Notes under the pieces: model-generated | The model's input: only the letters and a program-made list of their open reading frames with translations | Told to the model about the DNA's origin: nothing | Database searches by the model: none | NCBI GenBank assembly: GCA_003220595.1 | Contig: QHSZ01000136.1 | Span: 1-38,299, forward strand | Direction of reading: 5' to 3' | DNA length: 38,299 nt | Origin: Candidatus Rokuibacteriota bacterium | GTDB taxonomy: Bacteria; Methylomirabilota; Methylomirabilia; Rokubacteriales; CSP1-6 | Shown here: piece after piece, positions 24,227-32,096 of the stretch | Position numbering within the stretch: position 1 is the stretch's first letter | Layout of the letters: every line of letters starts with the position of its first letter | Position numbers and translations under genes: made by a program

Positions 24227-24694
24227 ATGCGGCGGATCGGCAGCGCAGGCTTCAGCCTCGTCGAGTTGCTCGTGCTCGTGGGGGTGATCGCCGTCATCAC
24301 GTCGGTCAGCGCGCCCGCGTTCGTCGCGTACTGGCGGTCGGCGACGCTGCTGGGGGGCGCCCGGGAGCTGACGACCATCATCAACCGCGGTCGCCAGGTC
24401 GCGATCTCGCAGAACACGACGGTCTGCGTGAAGCAGGGGGGCTCCACTCAGGTGCAGTTCCTGACCGGGGGGTTGGTGTGCGCCGGCACGGTCTGGACGG
24501 GACCGGGCACCGACGCGAACGGCTGGTTCACGCTCCAGAACAACGTCCAAATAAGTTCGGCGACCGCCAACGTGGTGTTCAACTACATGGGGGCGGCGAC
24601 CACCGCGGGGATCTACACCGTGAGAAACCCCATCAACAGCGGGACGATGACCGTCACCGTCGCCCTCTCCGGGCGCGTCACGATCGGGCCATGA
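24227..24694 (+). CDS. Type IV minor pilin / pseudopilin, GspH/FimT-like (cassette 1)
   Basis: The 155-residue prepilin has an 8-residue leader ending in Gly, then FSLVELLVLVGVIAVITSVS, a class III signal with Phe1 and Glu5 as processed by prepilin peptidase PilD. GspH/FimT-type features follow: an RELTTIINRGRQVAISQNTTVCVKQ helix-to-sheet transition and a C-terminal VALSGRVTIGP. It would sit at the pilus tip or priming complex in the inner membrane. ATG 24227 is chosen for the short leader; a weak GGGG lies before it. Its stop overlaps the PilV-like start (ATGA). This is the first gene of a six-gene unit. Confidence 0.85.
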   Translation: MRRIGSAGFSLVELLVLVGVIAVITSVSAPAFVAYWRSATLLGGARELTTIINRGRQVAISQNTTVCVKQGGSTQVQFLTGGLVCAGTVWTGPGTDANGWFTLQNNVQISSATANVVFNYMGAATTAGIYTVRNPINSGTMTVTVALSGRVTIGP

Positions 24695-25263
24695 GGTTTG
24701 CCATGAGGTTCAACGATCAGCGCGGATTCACGGTGGCCGAGGTGCTCGTCGCCGCGGTCATCGTCTCGCTCGCGTTCGTTGCGCTCGCGACGATCGTGCC
24801 GGTCGCGACCTCCGCGGTCCAGGAGGGCCACCAGCTCTCCACGGCGACGTTCCTCGCCGACCAGAAGATGGAGCAGATCCGGAGCCTGCCGTGGAACCCA
24901 ACGTCGCTGACGACTTCCTACGACTGTCTCGGCGTCTCGGTGTCGTCGACCGACGCCCCGACCGTGCCCGTGGCCAGCTCGAGCTCGAGCGGTACGTGCA
25001 CCTACGGGCCAACCACGGTCGCGAGCGGCGGGACGCTGCCGTGGCTGGCCGACGAGAGCTCGACGTCGATCACCAACTTCAACGGCTACTCGCGACAGGT
25101 TCGCGTCACCGACTGCGGCGCCTCGACGTGCTTCACCGGGATCTCGGATCCCGGCATGCGCTTCGTGACCGTCACCGTGAGCTACACCCCGCCGAGCGTC
25201 ACCGGGACGGCGTCGACCGGCCCCAAGTCGTATTCTGTCTCGATGATCATCAGCCAGAAATGA
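24691..25263 (+). CDS. PilV-like minor pilin (cassette 1)
   Basis: The 190-residue product has the leader MRFAMRFNDQRG, then FTVAEVLVAAVIVSLAFVAL (Phe1, Glu5), a PilD-type signal. The following LADQKMEQIRSLPW is typical of PilV-type minor pilins. The mature domain is Ser/Thr-rich with two CxxxxC-type cysteine sets, for instance DCGASTCF, probably disulfides in the periplasm. ATG 24691 overlaps the upstream stop; ATG 24703 with AGG spaced 7 nt ahead gives an 8-residue leader and is an equal alternative. The next start overlaps its stop (ATGA). Confidence 0.82.
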   Translation: MRFAMRFNDQRGFTVAEVLVAAVIVSLAFVALATIVPVATSAVQEGHQLSTATFLADQKMEQIRSLPWNPTSLTTSYDCLGVSVSSTDAPTVPVASSSSSGTCTYGPTTVASGGTLPWLADESSTSITNFNGYSRQVRVTDCGASTCFTGISDPGMRFVTVTVSYTPPSVTGTASTGPKSYSVSMIISQK

Positions 25264-25802
25264 AGCCACGAATGAATAACGAACGCGGCTACACACTCGC
25301 CGAGCTGCTCACCGCCATGGCCGTGATGGGCCTCCTTCTGGCTGGCCTCCTGCTCACTCTCCAAGAGGGGCAGACCGCCTACCAGTACGGCGCCGGGCGC
25401 GCCGAGGTCCAGCAGAACGCGCGAGTCGCGCTCGAGCGCATGCTGCGCGAGCTGCGCTCCGCATCCACGATCACGACGTCGAGCGCGAACGCCGTCACGT
25501 TCACGTACCTCGACGACACCAACACACTGATCACCGTCGCGTACTCGCTCAGCGGCGCCGGAGCGCCCTACCTGCTCCAGCGCAACCAGACGGGCGCCGC
25601 GAACCAGCCGGACACGTTGATCGGCGGCGTGACCAGCCTGGCGATCACCTACTACGATCCCAGCGGCGTGGCGACGTCGACGGCGGCGAACGTCCGCTCG
25701 ATCGACATCCAGATCACGACCCGGTCCGAGGACGCGACGCTTGGGGCTCCGCAGATCCGCTCGGCCGTCATGGAAGGGCGCGTGAGAGTGAGGAACGAAT
25801 AA
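25260..25802 (+). CDS. PilW-like minor pilin (cassette 1)
   Basis: The 180-residue prepilin has leader MKPRMNNERG, then YTLAELLTAMAVMGLLLAGL (Tyr1, Glu5). The helix continues ARVALERMLRELRSASTI, a PilW/GspJ feature, and the C-terminal part is a beta domain with VTSLAITYYDPSG and VRSIDIQITTRSEDA, also typical of PilW-like proteins. Its start and stop overlap the neighbouring genes (ATGA and TAATG), so the four prepilin genes are translationally coupled. Confidence 0.85.
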   Translation: MKPRMNNERGYTLAELLTAMAVMGLLLAGLLLTLQEGQTAYQYGAGRAEVQQNARVALERMLRELRSASTITTSSANAVTFTYLDDTNTLITVAYSLSGAGAPYLLQRNQTGAANQPDTLIGGVTSLAITYYDPSGVATSTAANVRSIDIQITTRSEDATLGAPQIRSAVMEGRVRVRNE

Positions 25803-27007
25803 TGATAAGGAACGAACGTGGAATCGCACTGCCGATGGCGCTGATCGTCATGGCCATCCTGACCGCGCTCATGGCGGCCTTCGCCGTCCTCGCGACGAGC
25901 GAGCCGCAGATCGCGAGCAACCAGGTCGCGAGCGCCCAGGCCCGCGCGCTGGCAGAGTCGGGCGTCGAGCGGGTGCTGTGGGCGTTGACAACCGGAGAGG
26001 CGAGTCCCACCACGGCCGGCGTGATCACGCTCGACCCAAACTACAATCTGCTGAACGTGCCGGCGGCTTACAATGGCACCACCGAGAACGGGTTGGGCGT
26101 CGGGAGCTTCAAGGTGTCGATCACCGACGGCGCCCAGCGGAACATCAAGGTCGTCACCGCGGTCGGCTTCGTCCCGAACGCGACCAACCCGATCGCGATC
26201 AAAAAGATCATCACGCAGGTGACGCGGCTCAACTGGATCACCCCGCAGTGCGGCCTCTGCGCGGGGGGCGAAGACCCGGCCGGGCACGCAACCACTATCA
26301 AAGTTGGTGGGAGCGCCTCGGTCAACGCCAGCCTGTCCGCGCAAGGAGGCGTGCCAGCGGGACAATACTGCTCGGGCGTGACTCCGGCATCGGCGGTGGG
26401 CAGTACGGGGTTGGTCACCGTCAACGGGAGCCCGAACCTGAGTCCGCCGCCCGGGTATACGAATGCGCCGCCTTGCCCGGATGGCGCCGCGTGCACCCAG
26501 ACCTTCCCGTCCACCATGACTCTGACGGACTCCGACATGGCGACGCTGAAGGCGATGGCCAAGACGAACGGGCTCTACGTCAAGGGTTCGCCGACCTGGC
26601 ACGTCCCGCCAACAAACGGCCTCATCTTCGTGGACACGACCGACGAGAGCGTCCTCTCGGCCAGCACTCCTTTGGCGAATGTCCCCACGGTCAGTCTCCA
26701 CGGGAGTATAAACTTTAGCGGCTGGCTCATCGTGGCCGGCAACGTCGACGTCAGCGGTGGCATCAACATGACCGGGATGATCTACGCCCAGAACACCGTC
26801 ACCCTGCACGGCGCCGGCCACGGACTCTACACCGGGGCGGTCATCTCGACAAACCGGATGGATAACAGCTCGACCAACATCGACGATGAGGACGTCGGGA
26901 ACGCTCCAATCTCCTACAACTGCCCGGCCGTTCGCAACGGCGGGGGCTTCCTCAGCCAGAGCTGGTTCCTCATGCCGGGAACCTATCGAGAAGTCTCGGG
27001 TTCGTGA
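25802..27007 (+). CDS. PilX-like pilus protein with beta-helix-like C-terminus (cassette 1)
   Basis: This 401-residue protein has a short leader MIRNERG, then IALPMALIVMAILTALMAAFAVL, the pattern of PilX N-terminal domains, which lack Glu5. A further helix carries SAQARALAESGVERVLWAL. After a Cys-rich middle (PQCGLCAGGED), residues about 295-365 contain short repeating strands such as VSLHGSINFSGWLIVAGNVDVSGGINMTGMIYAQ, suggesting a right-handed beta-helix or bactofilin-like fold. It is much longer than classical PilX. A surface adhesin at the pilus tip is a reasonable guess but is inference. The lipoprotein gene start overlaps its stop (GTGA). Confidence 0.8.
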   Translation: MIRNERGIALPMALIVMAILTALMAAFAVLATSEPQIASNQVASAQARALAESGVERVLWALTTGEASPTTAGVITLDPNYNLLNVPAAYNGTTENGLGVGSFKVSITDGAQRNIKVVTAVGFVPNATNPIAIKKIITQVTRLNWITPQCGLCAGGEDPAGHATTIKVGGSASVNASLSAQGGVPAGQYCSGVTPASAVGSTGLVTVNGSPNLSPPPGYTNAPPCPDGAACTQTFPSTMTLTDSDMATLKAMAKTNGLYVKGSPTWHVPPTNGLIFVDTTDESVLSASTPLANVPTVSLHGSINFSGWLIVAGNVDVSGGINMTGMIYAQNTVTLHGAGHGLYTGAVISTNRMDNSSTNIDDEDVGNAPISYNCPAVRNGGGFLSQSWFLMPGTYREVSGS

Positions 27008-27714
27008 GGCCGTCGCTCGCGCTGCTCGCGATCGGCCTCGCGCTCGTCGTTGTCGCCGGGTGCAAGCGCGGCGGGGAGGCACCTCCGGCCTCGAAGGCGC
27101 CGGCGGCCGTCGACGACGTCGCAGAGGCGAAGAAGGCGCTGGCGGTGGCCAACTGGGCCGGCGCCGCCCCGCACCTTCGTGCGGCCCTCCAGAAGGACCC
27201 GAACAGCCCCTTCCTCCACTACAACCTCGCCATCTGCGCGACCTGGCTTGACCAGTCGGACGAAGCCGTGCGCGAGTTCGAATGGGTCGTCGCCAACGCG
27301 CTCTCGGACTCCGACGAGGCGAAGACGGCCCGAAAATGGCTGGCGGCCAGGAAGAAGTTGGGAACGTCAACTGAGACCGCTGCTGATCCCTGGGTCGGTG
27401 ACAGCGGGGTTCACGGCATCGCCATGTGGGGGGAGCCGGGGCAGCCCTCGACCCCGTTGTCTCGCCACCAGATCTTTCTGATCGGTCTCCGAGCCACGCC
27501 CACGAAGGCGTACTTCCGAGAGTTTCGGACCGATCACAGCGGCAACTACGAGTTCAAGAACGTTCCCGCCGGCACCTACCGGCTGAGCGACACGGTCGGG
27601 CCCGATCCGAAGTGGCGTCTCAAGGTGACGCTCGAGCCTGGGCAGAGTCTCCTGCTCGATCTGACGCCGGAGAACGGCGTCAAGCGCCGCGACGATTTCC
27701 CCGACCTCAAGTAG
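27004..27714 (+). CDS. Lipoprotein with TPR-like and carboxypeptidase-regulatory-like domains
   Basis: The 236-residue product starts at GTG 27004, overlapping the PilX-like stop. A lipobox VVAGC puts the lipidated Cys at residue 20, so the protein is membrane-anchored. Residues about 40-115 look like TPR helices (WAGAAPHLRAALQKDPNSPFLHYNLAICATWLDQSDEAVREFEWV). Residues about 145-225 look like a carboxypeptidase-regulatory-like (transthyretin-type) beta sandwich, with FRTDHSGNYEFKNVPAGTYRLSD. Such domains bind protein or peptide partners. Position in the pilus operon suggests a pilotin or assembly role, not a proven one. Confidence 0.7.
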   Translation: MRPSLALLAIGLALVVVAGCKRGGEAPPASKAPAAVDDVAEAKKALAVANWAGAAPHLRAALQKDPNSPFLHYNLAICATWLDQSDEAVREFEWVVANALSDSDEAKTARKWLAARKKLGTSTETAADPWVGDSGVHGIAMWGEPGQPSTPLSRHQIFLIGLRATPTKAYFREFRTDHSGNYEFKNVPAGTYRLSDTVGPDPKWRLKVTLEPGQSLLLDLTPENGVKRRDDFPDLK

Positions 27715-27742
27715 CGACCGCGGCGAGCCACGGGCGCTCGAC

Positions 27743-30523
27743 ATGGTGGGCTTCCTCTCTCTTTGCTTCTTCCTCTCGGGCGCGACGGCCCTCGTGTACG
27801 AGGTCGTCTCGCTCAGGATGCTCGGGCTGGTCTTCGGCCACACGGTGCACGCCGTCGCGACGGTGCTGATCGTCTTCATGGGCGGGCTCGCGCTGGGCAG
27901 CGCCGTGTTCGGGGGCCTGACGCGCCGGATCCGGAGCCCGATCCGGGTCTACGGCTGGCTCGAGCTCGGCACCGGGGCCTGGGCGGCCCTGCTCCCGCTG
28001 CTCTTCGGGTGGAGCGCCGCCGGGTACCCGGACCTCTTCCGGGCGCTGGGGCGGTCCTACGCGGTCCTGCCGTGGATCCAGTTCGCGATCGGCGCGGCGC
28101 TGCTGCTGCTGCCGACGACATTGATGGGCGCGACGCTCCCGGTGTTGAGCCAGACGTTGGCCAGGACGGAGCACCGCGTGGGCCGCCTCGTCGGCGGGCT
28201 CTACGCGGTCAATACATGCGGCGCGGTGCTCGGCGCGGCGGCGGCGGGCTACGTGTTGCTCCCGTGGCTCGGCAACCGCGCGACGATCGAGGCCGCGGCC
28301 GCGCTGAACGTGGCGCTCGGTGTCGCGGCGCTCATCTACGGCCGCAGCCGGTCGGCCCCACCGGTGGAGATGGGTCCCCCGCCGGCGAGCGAGCGCGGCG
28401 CCGATGCGGGGGAGGCGCCGGCTGCCGACGCGTTGCCGCTCGGCGTCCGGCTCACCGTGGTGGCCCTCGGCGTCTCGGGGGCCGTCTCGATGCTCTACGA
28501 GGTGGCCTGGACGCGGGCCCTGGCCCTCCTGCTCGGCAGCTCGACCTACGCCTTCACGTCGATGCTCGTGGCGTTCCTGCTGGGCCTCGCGGCCGGGAGC
28601 GCCCTCTACGCCTGGCTCTGGGGGGCGCGCCGGCCGTCCCCAGCGACCTTCGCCGCGCTCCAGGCCGGAATCGCGGTGCTGGTCGTTCCGGTCATCGTGG
28701 CGTTCGAGCGCCTGCCCGAGATCCTGCTGGCCGCGCTGCGCTGGTCGCAGGCCCCCGAGTTCGTGCTGTGGGTTCAGCTCGGCCTCAGCATCGTCGTCTT
28801 CCTGCCCGTCACGCTACTGCTCGGCGCCACGTTTCCGTGCGCCGTGGCGGTGGCCACGCGGGGGACGGCGCGCCTGGGCGAAGCCGTGGGCCGGATCTAC
28901 GCCGCGAACACCCTGGGAGCGGTCGGCGGCGCCGTGCTGACCGGCTTCGTGCTGGTGCCAGCCCTCGGCGTTCACGCCTCGCTCGTCGCCGGCGTCGTCG
29001 TGAACCTGCTGCTGGCCGCGCTCCTGGCCGCGGCGTCCGACCTCCGCCCGGCCTGGCGCTGGGGGAGCGCCGGCGCGGCCCTGCTCGGCGGCGTCGCCGT
29101 CGTGATGATCGGGCCGTGGGATCAGCGGGTGATGTCGAGCGGCCCCGCCGTCTACGGCGCCTTCTACTTGCGAAGCGCCGAGGCGTCCCTCACGTCCGTG
29201 CGCGACGCGCTGCGGTCACAGCGGATCCTGTTCTATCGCGACGGACGCGCCGCCACGGTCTCGGTCGGCCAGGAGGGCGGGAACAGGTATCTCCGCATCA
29301 ATGGCAAGACGGAGGGCTCGACCTCTCTGGACATGCCGACCCAATTGATGGCGGGCCACCTTCCACTCCTCGTGCATCGAGACCCGCACGACGCGCTCGT
29401 GATCGGTCTCGGCACCGGGGTCACCGCCGGCGCCGTCGCCCGCCACGGGATCAGCCACCTCGACGTCGTCGAGATCGAGCCGGCGGTGGTCGAGGCGGCG
29501 GGCCGGTTCTTCGGGGAGGTCAACGGGCACGTCCTTCTCGACCCGCGGACGCGGACGATCGTCGCCGACGGCCGGAACTTCCTGCTCACCGCCTCCGAGC
29601 GCTACGACGTGATCATCTCGGAGCCGTCGAACCCGTGGATCAGCGGGCTCGCCTCGCTCTTCTCCGAAGAGTTCTTCCGGCTCGCGCGCGCGCGCCTGCG
29701 GCCGGGCGGCGTCATGGTCCAGTGGATCCAGCTCTACAACCTTCGTCCCGACGACCTGAAGATGATCGTCAAGACCTTCCAGCGCGTGTTTCCGGCGACC
29801 ACGCTGTGGAGCGTCAGCGACGACCTGTTCCTTCTCGGCAGGACGGAGCCGGGCCTCCTCGACCTCGGCCTGCTCAGGAGGCGGTTCGCAGCCGGTCGCG
29901 TCGCCGAGGGTATCGGCTTTCCCGGGAGCGCGGCCTGGCCGGGCGTGCTCGGGGTCTTCGCCCTCGGGGAGACGGACGCGGCGAGGCTCGTCGATCGCGC
30001 CGAGACGAACACCGACGACCGGCTGCCGCTGGAGTTCTCGGCGCCCCGGGCCCTCTACCTCGACACGGCCCGCGAGAACCGGGACGTCATCCGGAGAGCC
30101 AGGACGTCGTCGCTGCCCGAGCTCTTGCGGGGCGGCGAGGGTGAGCTGGAGCGCGCGGAGACCCACTTCTGGATCGGAATGGGATGCCTCGTGCGCAACG
30201 CTCCCGAGGACGCGCTCGCCCACTTCGCGCGCGCGCTCGAGCTCGAGCGCGACCACAAGCCCTCCCTGCTCGAGGCGAGCAACGTCCATCTCCGGCTCGG
30301 GCGCCCGGACCAGGCGCTCGCCCTCGCCCAGCGAGCGCTCGACCGAGGGCCGCTCAGAGCGAGGACACTCTACCTCCTCGGCCGGATCCACGAAGCGCTG
30401 AAGTCGCCCGAGCGCGCACAGGAAAACTTCGTGCAGGCGCTCGCGCTCGAGGCGGGGGACGCGAAGCTTCGCGAGGACCTCCTCGTGGCGCTCCGGCGCG
30501 TGGGCGGCGTCGGCCGCCGCTGA
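27743..30523 (+). CDS. Fused membrane / spermidine-synthase-like / TPR protein
   Basis: The 926-residue protein has three parts. Residues 1 to about 460 are a multi-span membrane region of the fused MFS-spermidine synthase type (SGATALVYEVVSLRMLGLVFG, then SGAVSMLYEVAWTRALALLLG as an internal repeat). Residues about 480-760 form a Rossmann methyltransferase-like domain with nucleotide-binding GLGTG at 555-559 and VEIEPAVVEAA. Residues about 790-926 hold TPR repeats. The catalytic Asp region of aminopropyltransferases (DSTDP-type) reads ISEPSNPWISG, Ser626-Glu627-Pro628, so spermidine synthesis is not assured. The start is ATG 27743, 28 nt after the lipoprotein stop. It ends pilin cassette 1. 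Confidence 0.87.
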   Translation: MVGFLSLCFFLSGATALVYEVVSLRMLGLVFGHTVHAVATVLIVFMGGLALGSAVFGGLTRRIRSPIRVYGWLELGTGAWAALLPLLFGWSAAGYPDLFRALGRSYAVLPWIQFAIGAALLLLPTTLMGATLPVLSQTLARTEHRVGRLVGGLYAVNTCGAVLGAAAAGYVLLPWLGNRATIEAAAALNVALGVAALIYGRSRSAPPVEMGPPPASERGADAGEAPAADALPLGVRLTVVALGVSGAVSMLYEVAWTRALALLLGSSTYAFTSMLVAFLLGLAAGSALYAWLWGARRPSPATFAALQAGIAVLVVPVIVAFERLPEILLAALRWSQAPEFVLWVQLGLSIVVFLPVTLLLGATFPCAVAVATRGTARLGEAVGRIYAANTLGAVGGAVLTGFVLVPALGVHASLVAGVVVNLLLAALLAAASDLRPAWRWGSAGAALLGGVAVVMIGPWDQRVMSSGPAVYGAFYLRSAEASLTSVRDALRSQRILFYRDGRAATVSVGQEGGNRYLRINGKTEGSTSLDMPTQLMAGHLPLLVHRDPHDALVIGLGTGVTAGAVARHGISHLDVVEIEPAVVEAAGRFFGEVNGHVLLDPRTRTIVADGRNFLLTASERYDVIISEPSNPWISGLASLFSEEFFRLARARLRPGGVMVQWIQLYNLRPDDLKMIVKTFQRVFPATTLWSVSDDLFLLGRTEPGLLDLGLLRRRFAAGRVAEGIGFPGSAAWPGVLGVFALGETDAARLVDRAETNTDDRLPLEFSAPRALYLDTARENRDVIRRARTSSLPELLRGGEGELERAETHFWIGMGCLVRNAPEDALAHFARALELERDHKPSLLEASNVHLRLGRPDQALALAQRALDRGPLRARTLYLLGRIHEALKSPERAQENFVQALALEAGDAKLREDLLVALRRVGGVGRR

Positions 30524-30681
30524 AGGAGCCCCATCGGCACGCGCGAGGTCTGAAGCGAGCCCGGCGCCTGACCCAAACTGGCCTACCCAGTGACCGAACG
30601 GCAACGAATGAATGCCTGGAAGGCCCGCAATCCACCAGGGGCTGTCTTGTATCATCGTGAGAAATCGGGCTATTGACCGGA

Positions 30682-30697
30682 CGGCACACGCCTTGCT
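30682..30697 (+). promoter_or_regulatory. Sigma-54-type promoter of pilin cassette 2
   Basis: CGGCACACGCCTTGCT fits TGGYRNRNNNNTTGCW except for the first base. Predicted transcription start is near 30708. That leaves only about 5 nt before ATG 30713, so GTG 30758 may be the true first codon of the pilin gene, or this match is not used. Confidence 0.45.
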
Positions 30698-30712
30698 CAA
30701 AGGGAAGTCGGC

Positions 30713-31228
30713 ATGGTGGGGAGCCCTCTCACTGCGGCCGGGCTGACCAATTGGGACGTGCGCACGCACGCTCGGTCCGAGACGGGCTATACGCTGGCTG
30801 AACTCCTGCTGGTCGTGGCGATGGTCGCCATCATGGCCTTCATCGCGGTGCCCTTCATGCTGTCGTACATGCCGAGCGCGACCGTCAACTACGCGGCGCG
30901 TGAGCTCCAGAGCGGGATGAACCGAGCCAAGCTCACGGCCGTGACGACGCGCCAGCTCATCTGCATCAAGGCGAACGGGGGCGGCTACGAGTTCTGGACG
31001 GGCGTCTCGGCGGGCTGCGCCGGTGGCGCGGTCCTGCCCCAGACCGGCACGAATGCCGCGGGCACCTTCACGCTCGGCAACAGCGTCTCGGTCGCGCTCG
31101 TGACGACCAACCCGGTGTTCACCCAGTTCGGGACTGCGGTCCAGGCGGGACAATTGAGGGTGACGGGCGTAGGCGGCATCCAGCAGACGGTGACGGTCCA
31201 GGCCTCCGGCAGGGTGACGATTCCATGA
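30713..31228 (+). CDS. Type IV minor pilin / pseudopilin, GspH/FimT-like (cassette 2)
   Basis: The 171-residue prepilin has the processing site SETG, then YTLAELLLVVAMVAIMAFIAV (Tyr1, Glu5), followed by ARELQSGMNRAKLTAVTTRQL and a C-terminal VTVQASGRVTIP. The ending closely resembles that of the cassette 1 GspH/FimT protein, so the two are paralogues. From ATG 30713 (AAAGGGAAG 7 nt upstream) the leader is 25 residues, long for this class; from GTG 30758 it is 10 residues and fits the sigma-54 start better. Its stop overlaps the next start (ATGA). Confidence 0.82.
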   Translation: MVGSPLTAAGLTNWDVRTHARSETGYTLAELLLVVAMVAIMAFIAVPFMLSYMPSATVNYAARELQSGMNRAKLTAVTTRQLICIKANGGGYEFWTGVSAGCAGGAVLPQTGTNAAGTFTLGNSVSVALVTTNPVFTQFGTAVQAGQLRVTGVGGIQQTVTVQASGRVTIP

Positions 31229-32082
31229 GCGCGCTGCTCCGCGACCAGCGAGGGTTCACGCTCGCCGAGCTCCTCGTCACGATCGCGATCCTCGGGATGA
31301 TCATGGGTGCGGTCCTCGGCGTGCAGATGACGAGCAGCACCATGTTCCTCCGAGGCGAGAACCAGGCCGAGTCCCAGCAGTCGGCCCGCGCGGCGATGCT
31401 GCTGGAAGAGGATTTGCGGATGGCGGGCTACGGCTGTCCCGCCCTCGGCTGCACCGCGCCCGGGACCACCGCCGCCAACTGCCCGGCGCCGGCGGCGGGT
31501 GCCCTCGTCATCAACGCCGCCAACGCGTCCTGCGTCGACTTCTGGGCCGACGCGGTCAACGCCTCCACCACGCTGACCGCGGCCGCCGCGGCGGGTGCGA
31601 CGACGCTCACCGTGGCGAGCACGGCGGCCATCTCGACCGGCAACACGATCTATGTCGTGAACGGCAACACGTCGGAGTCCAGGAGCGTGACGGCCAAGAC
31701 GGGCACGACCCTCACGGTCGCGGCGCTCACGAACGCCTACCCCCAGGGCGTCCTCGTCGGCCGCCCGCGGCGGATCGTCTACGCGATCAACGCCGCGACG
31801 GGCACGCTGACCAAGGACGCCGGCGACGGCAACGGCGCCCAGAGCCTGGCGACGGGGGTCACCGGTCTCACGTTCAGCTATTTCAACACCGCGGCCGACG
31901 CGGCCATCCCGATCGCCGCGGGCACGCCGCCCGCGTTGTCCGCGACGAACCTCCTGGTCATCGGCAGGGTCCAGATCCGGACCACCACGCAGTCGGCGCT
32001 GGCCTCGGGCACCGGCGGCTTCGGCACGTTCCAGATCAACTCGAACGTCCGCCCCCGCAATCTCTGTATCCAAGGCTGCTAG
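31225..32082 (+). CDS. PilW-like minor pilin with inserted beta domain (cassette 2)
   Basis: The 285-residue protein has leader MSALLRDQRG, then FTLAELLVTIAILGMIMGAV (Phe1, Glu5), and a helix ENQAESQQSARAAMLLEEDLRMAGYGC typical of PilW-like prepilins. Residues about 110-185 form a Thr/Ala-rich insert (TLTAAAAAGATTLTVASTAA, then TGNTIYVVNGNTSESRSVTAK) of the sort seen as a small beta module in many surface and phage-tail proteins. It ends CIQGC. Compared with cassette 1 PilW (180 aa), this insert makes most of the difference. Confidence 0.83.
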   Translation: MSALLRDQRGFTLAELLVTIAILGMIMGAVLGVQMTSSTMFLRGENQAESQQSARAAMLLEEDLRMAGYGCPALGCTAPGTTAANCPAPAAGALVINAANASCVDFWADAVNASTTLTAAAAAGATTLTVASTAAISTGNTIYVVNGNTSESRSVTAKTGTTLTVAALTNAYPQGVLVGRPRRIVYAINAATGTLTKDAGDGNGAQSLATGVTGLTFSYFNTAADAAIPIAAGTPPALSATNLLVIGRVQIRTTTQSALASGTGGFGTFQINSNVRPRNLCIQGC

Positions 32083-32096
32083 AGGTGAGGGAGACC

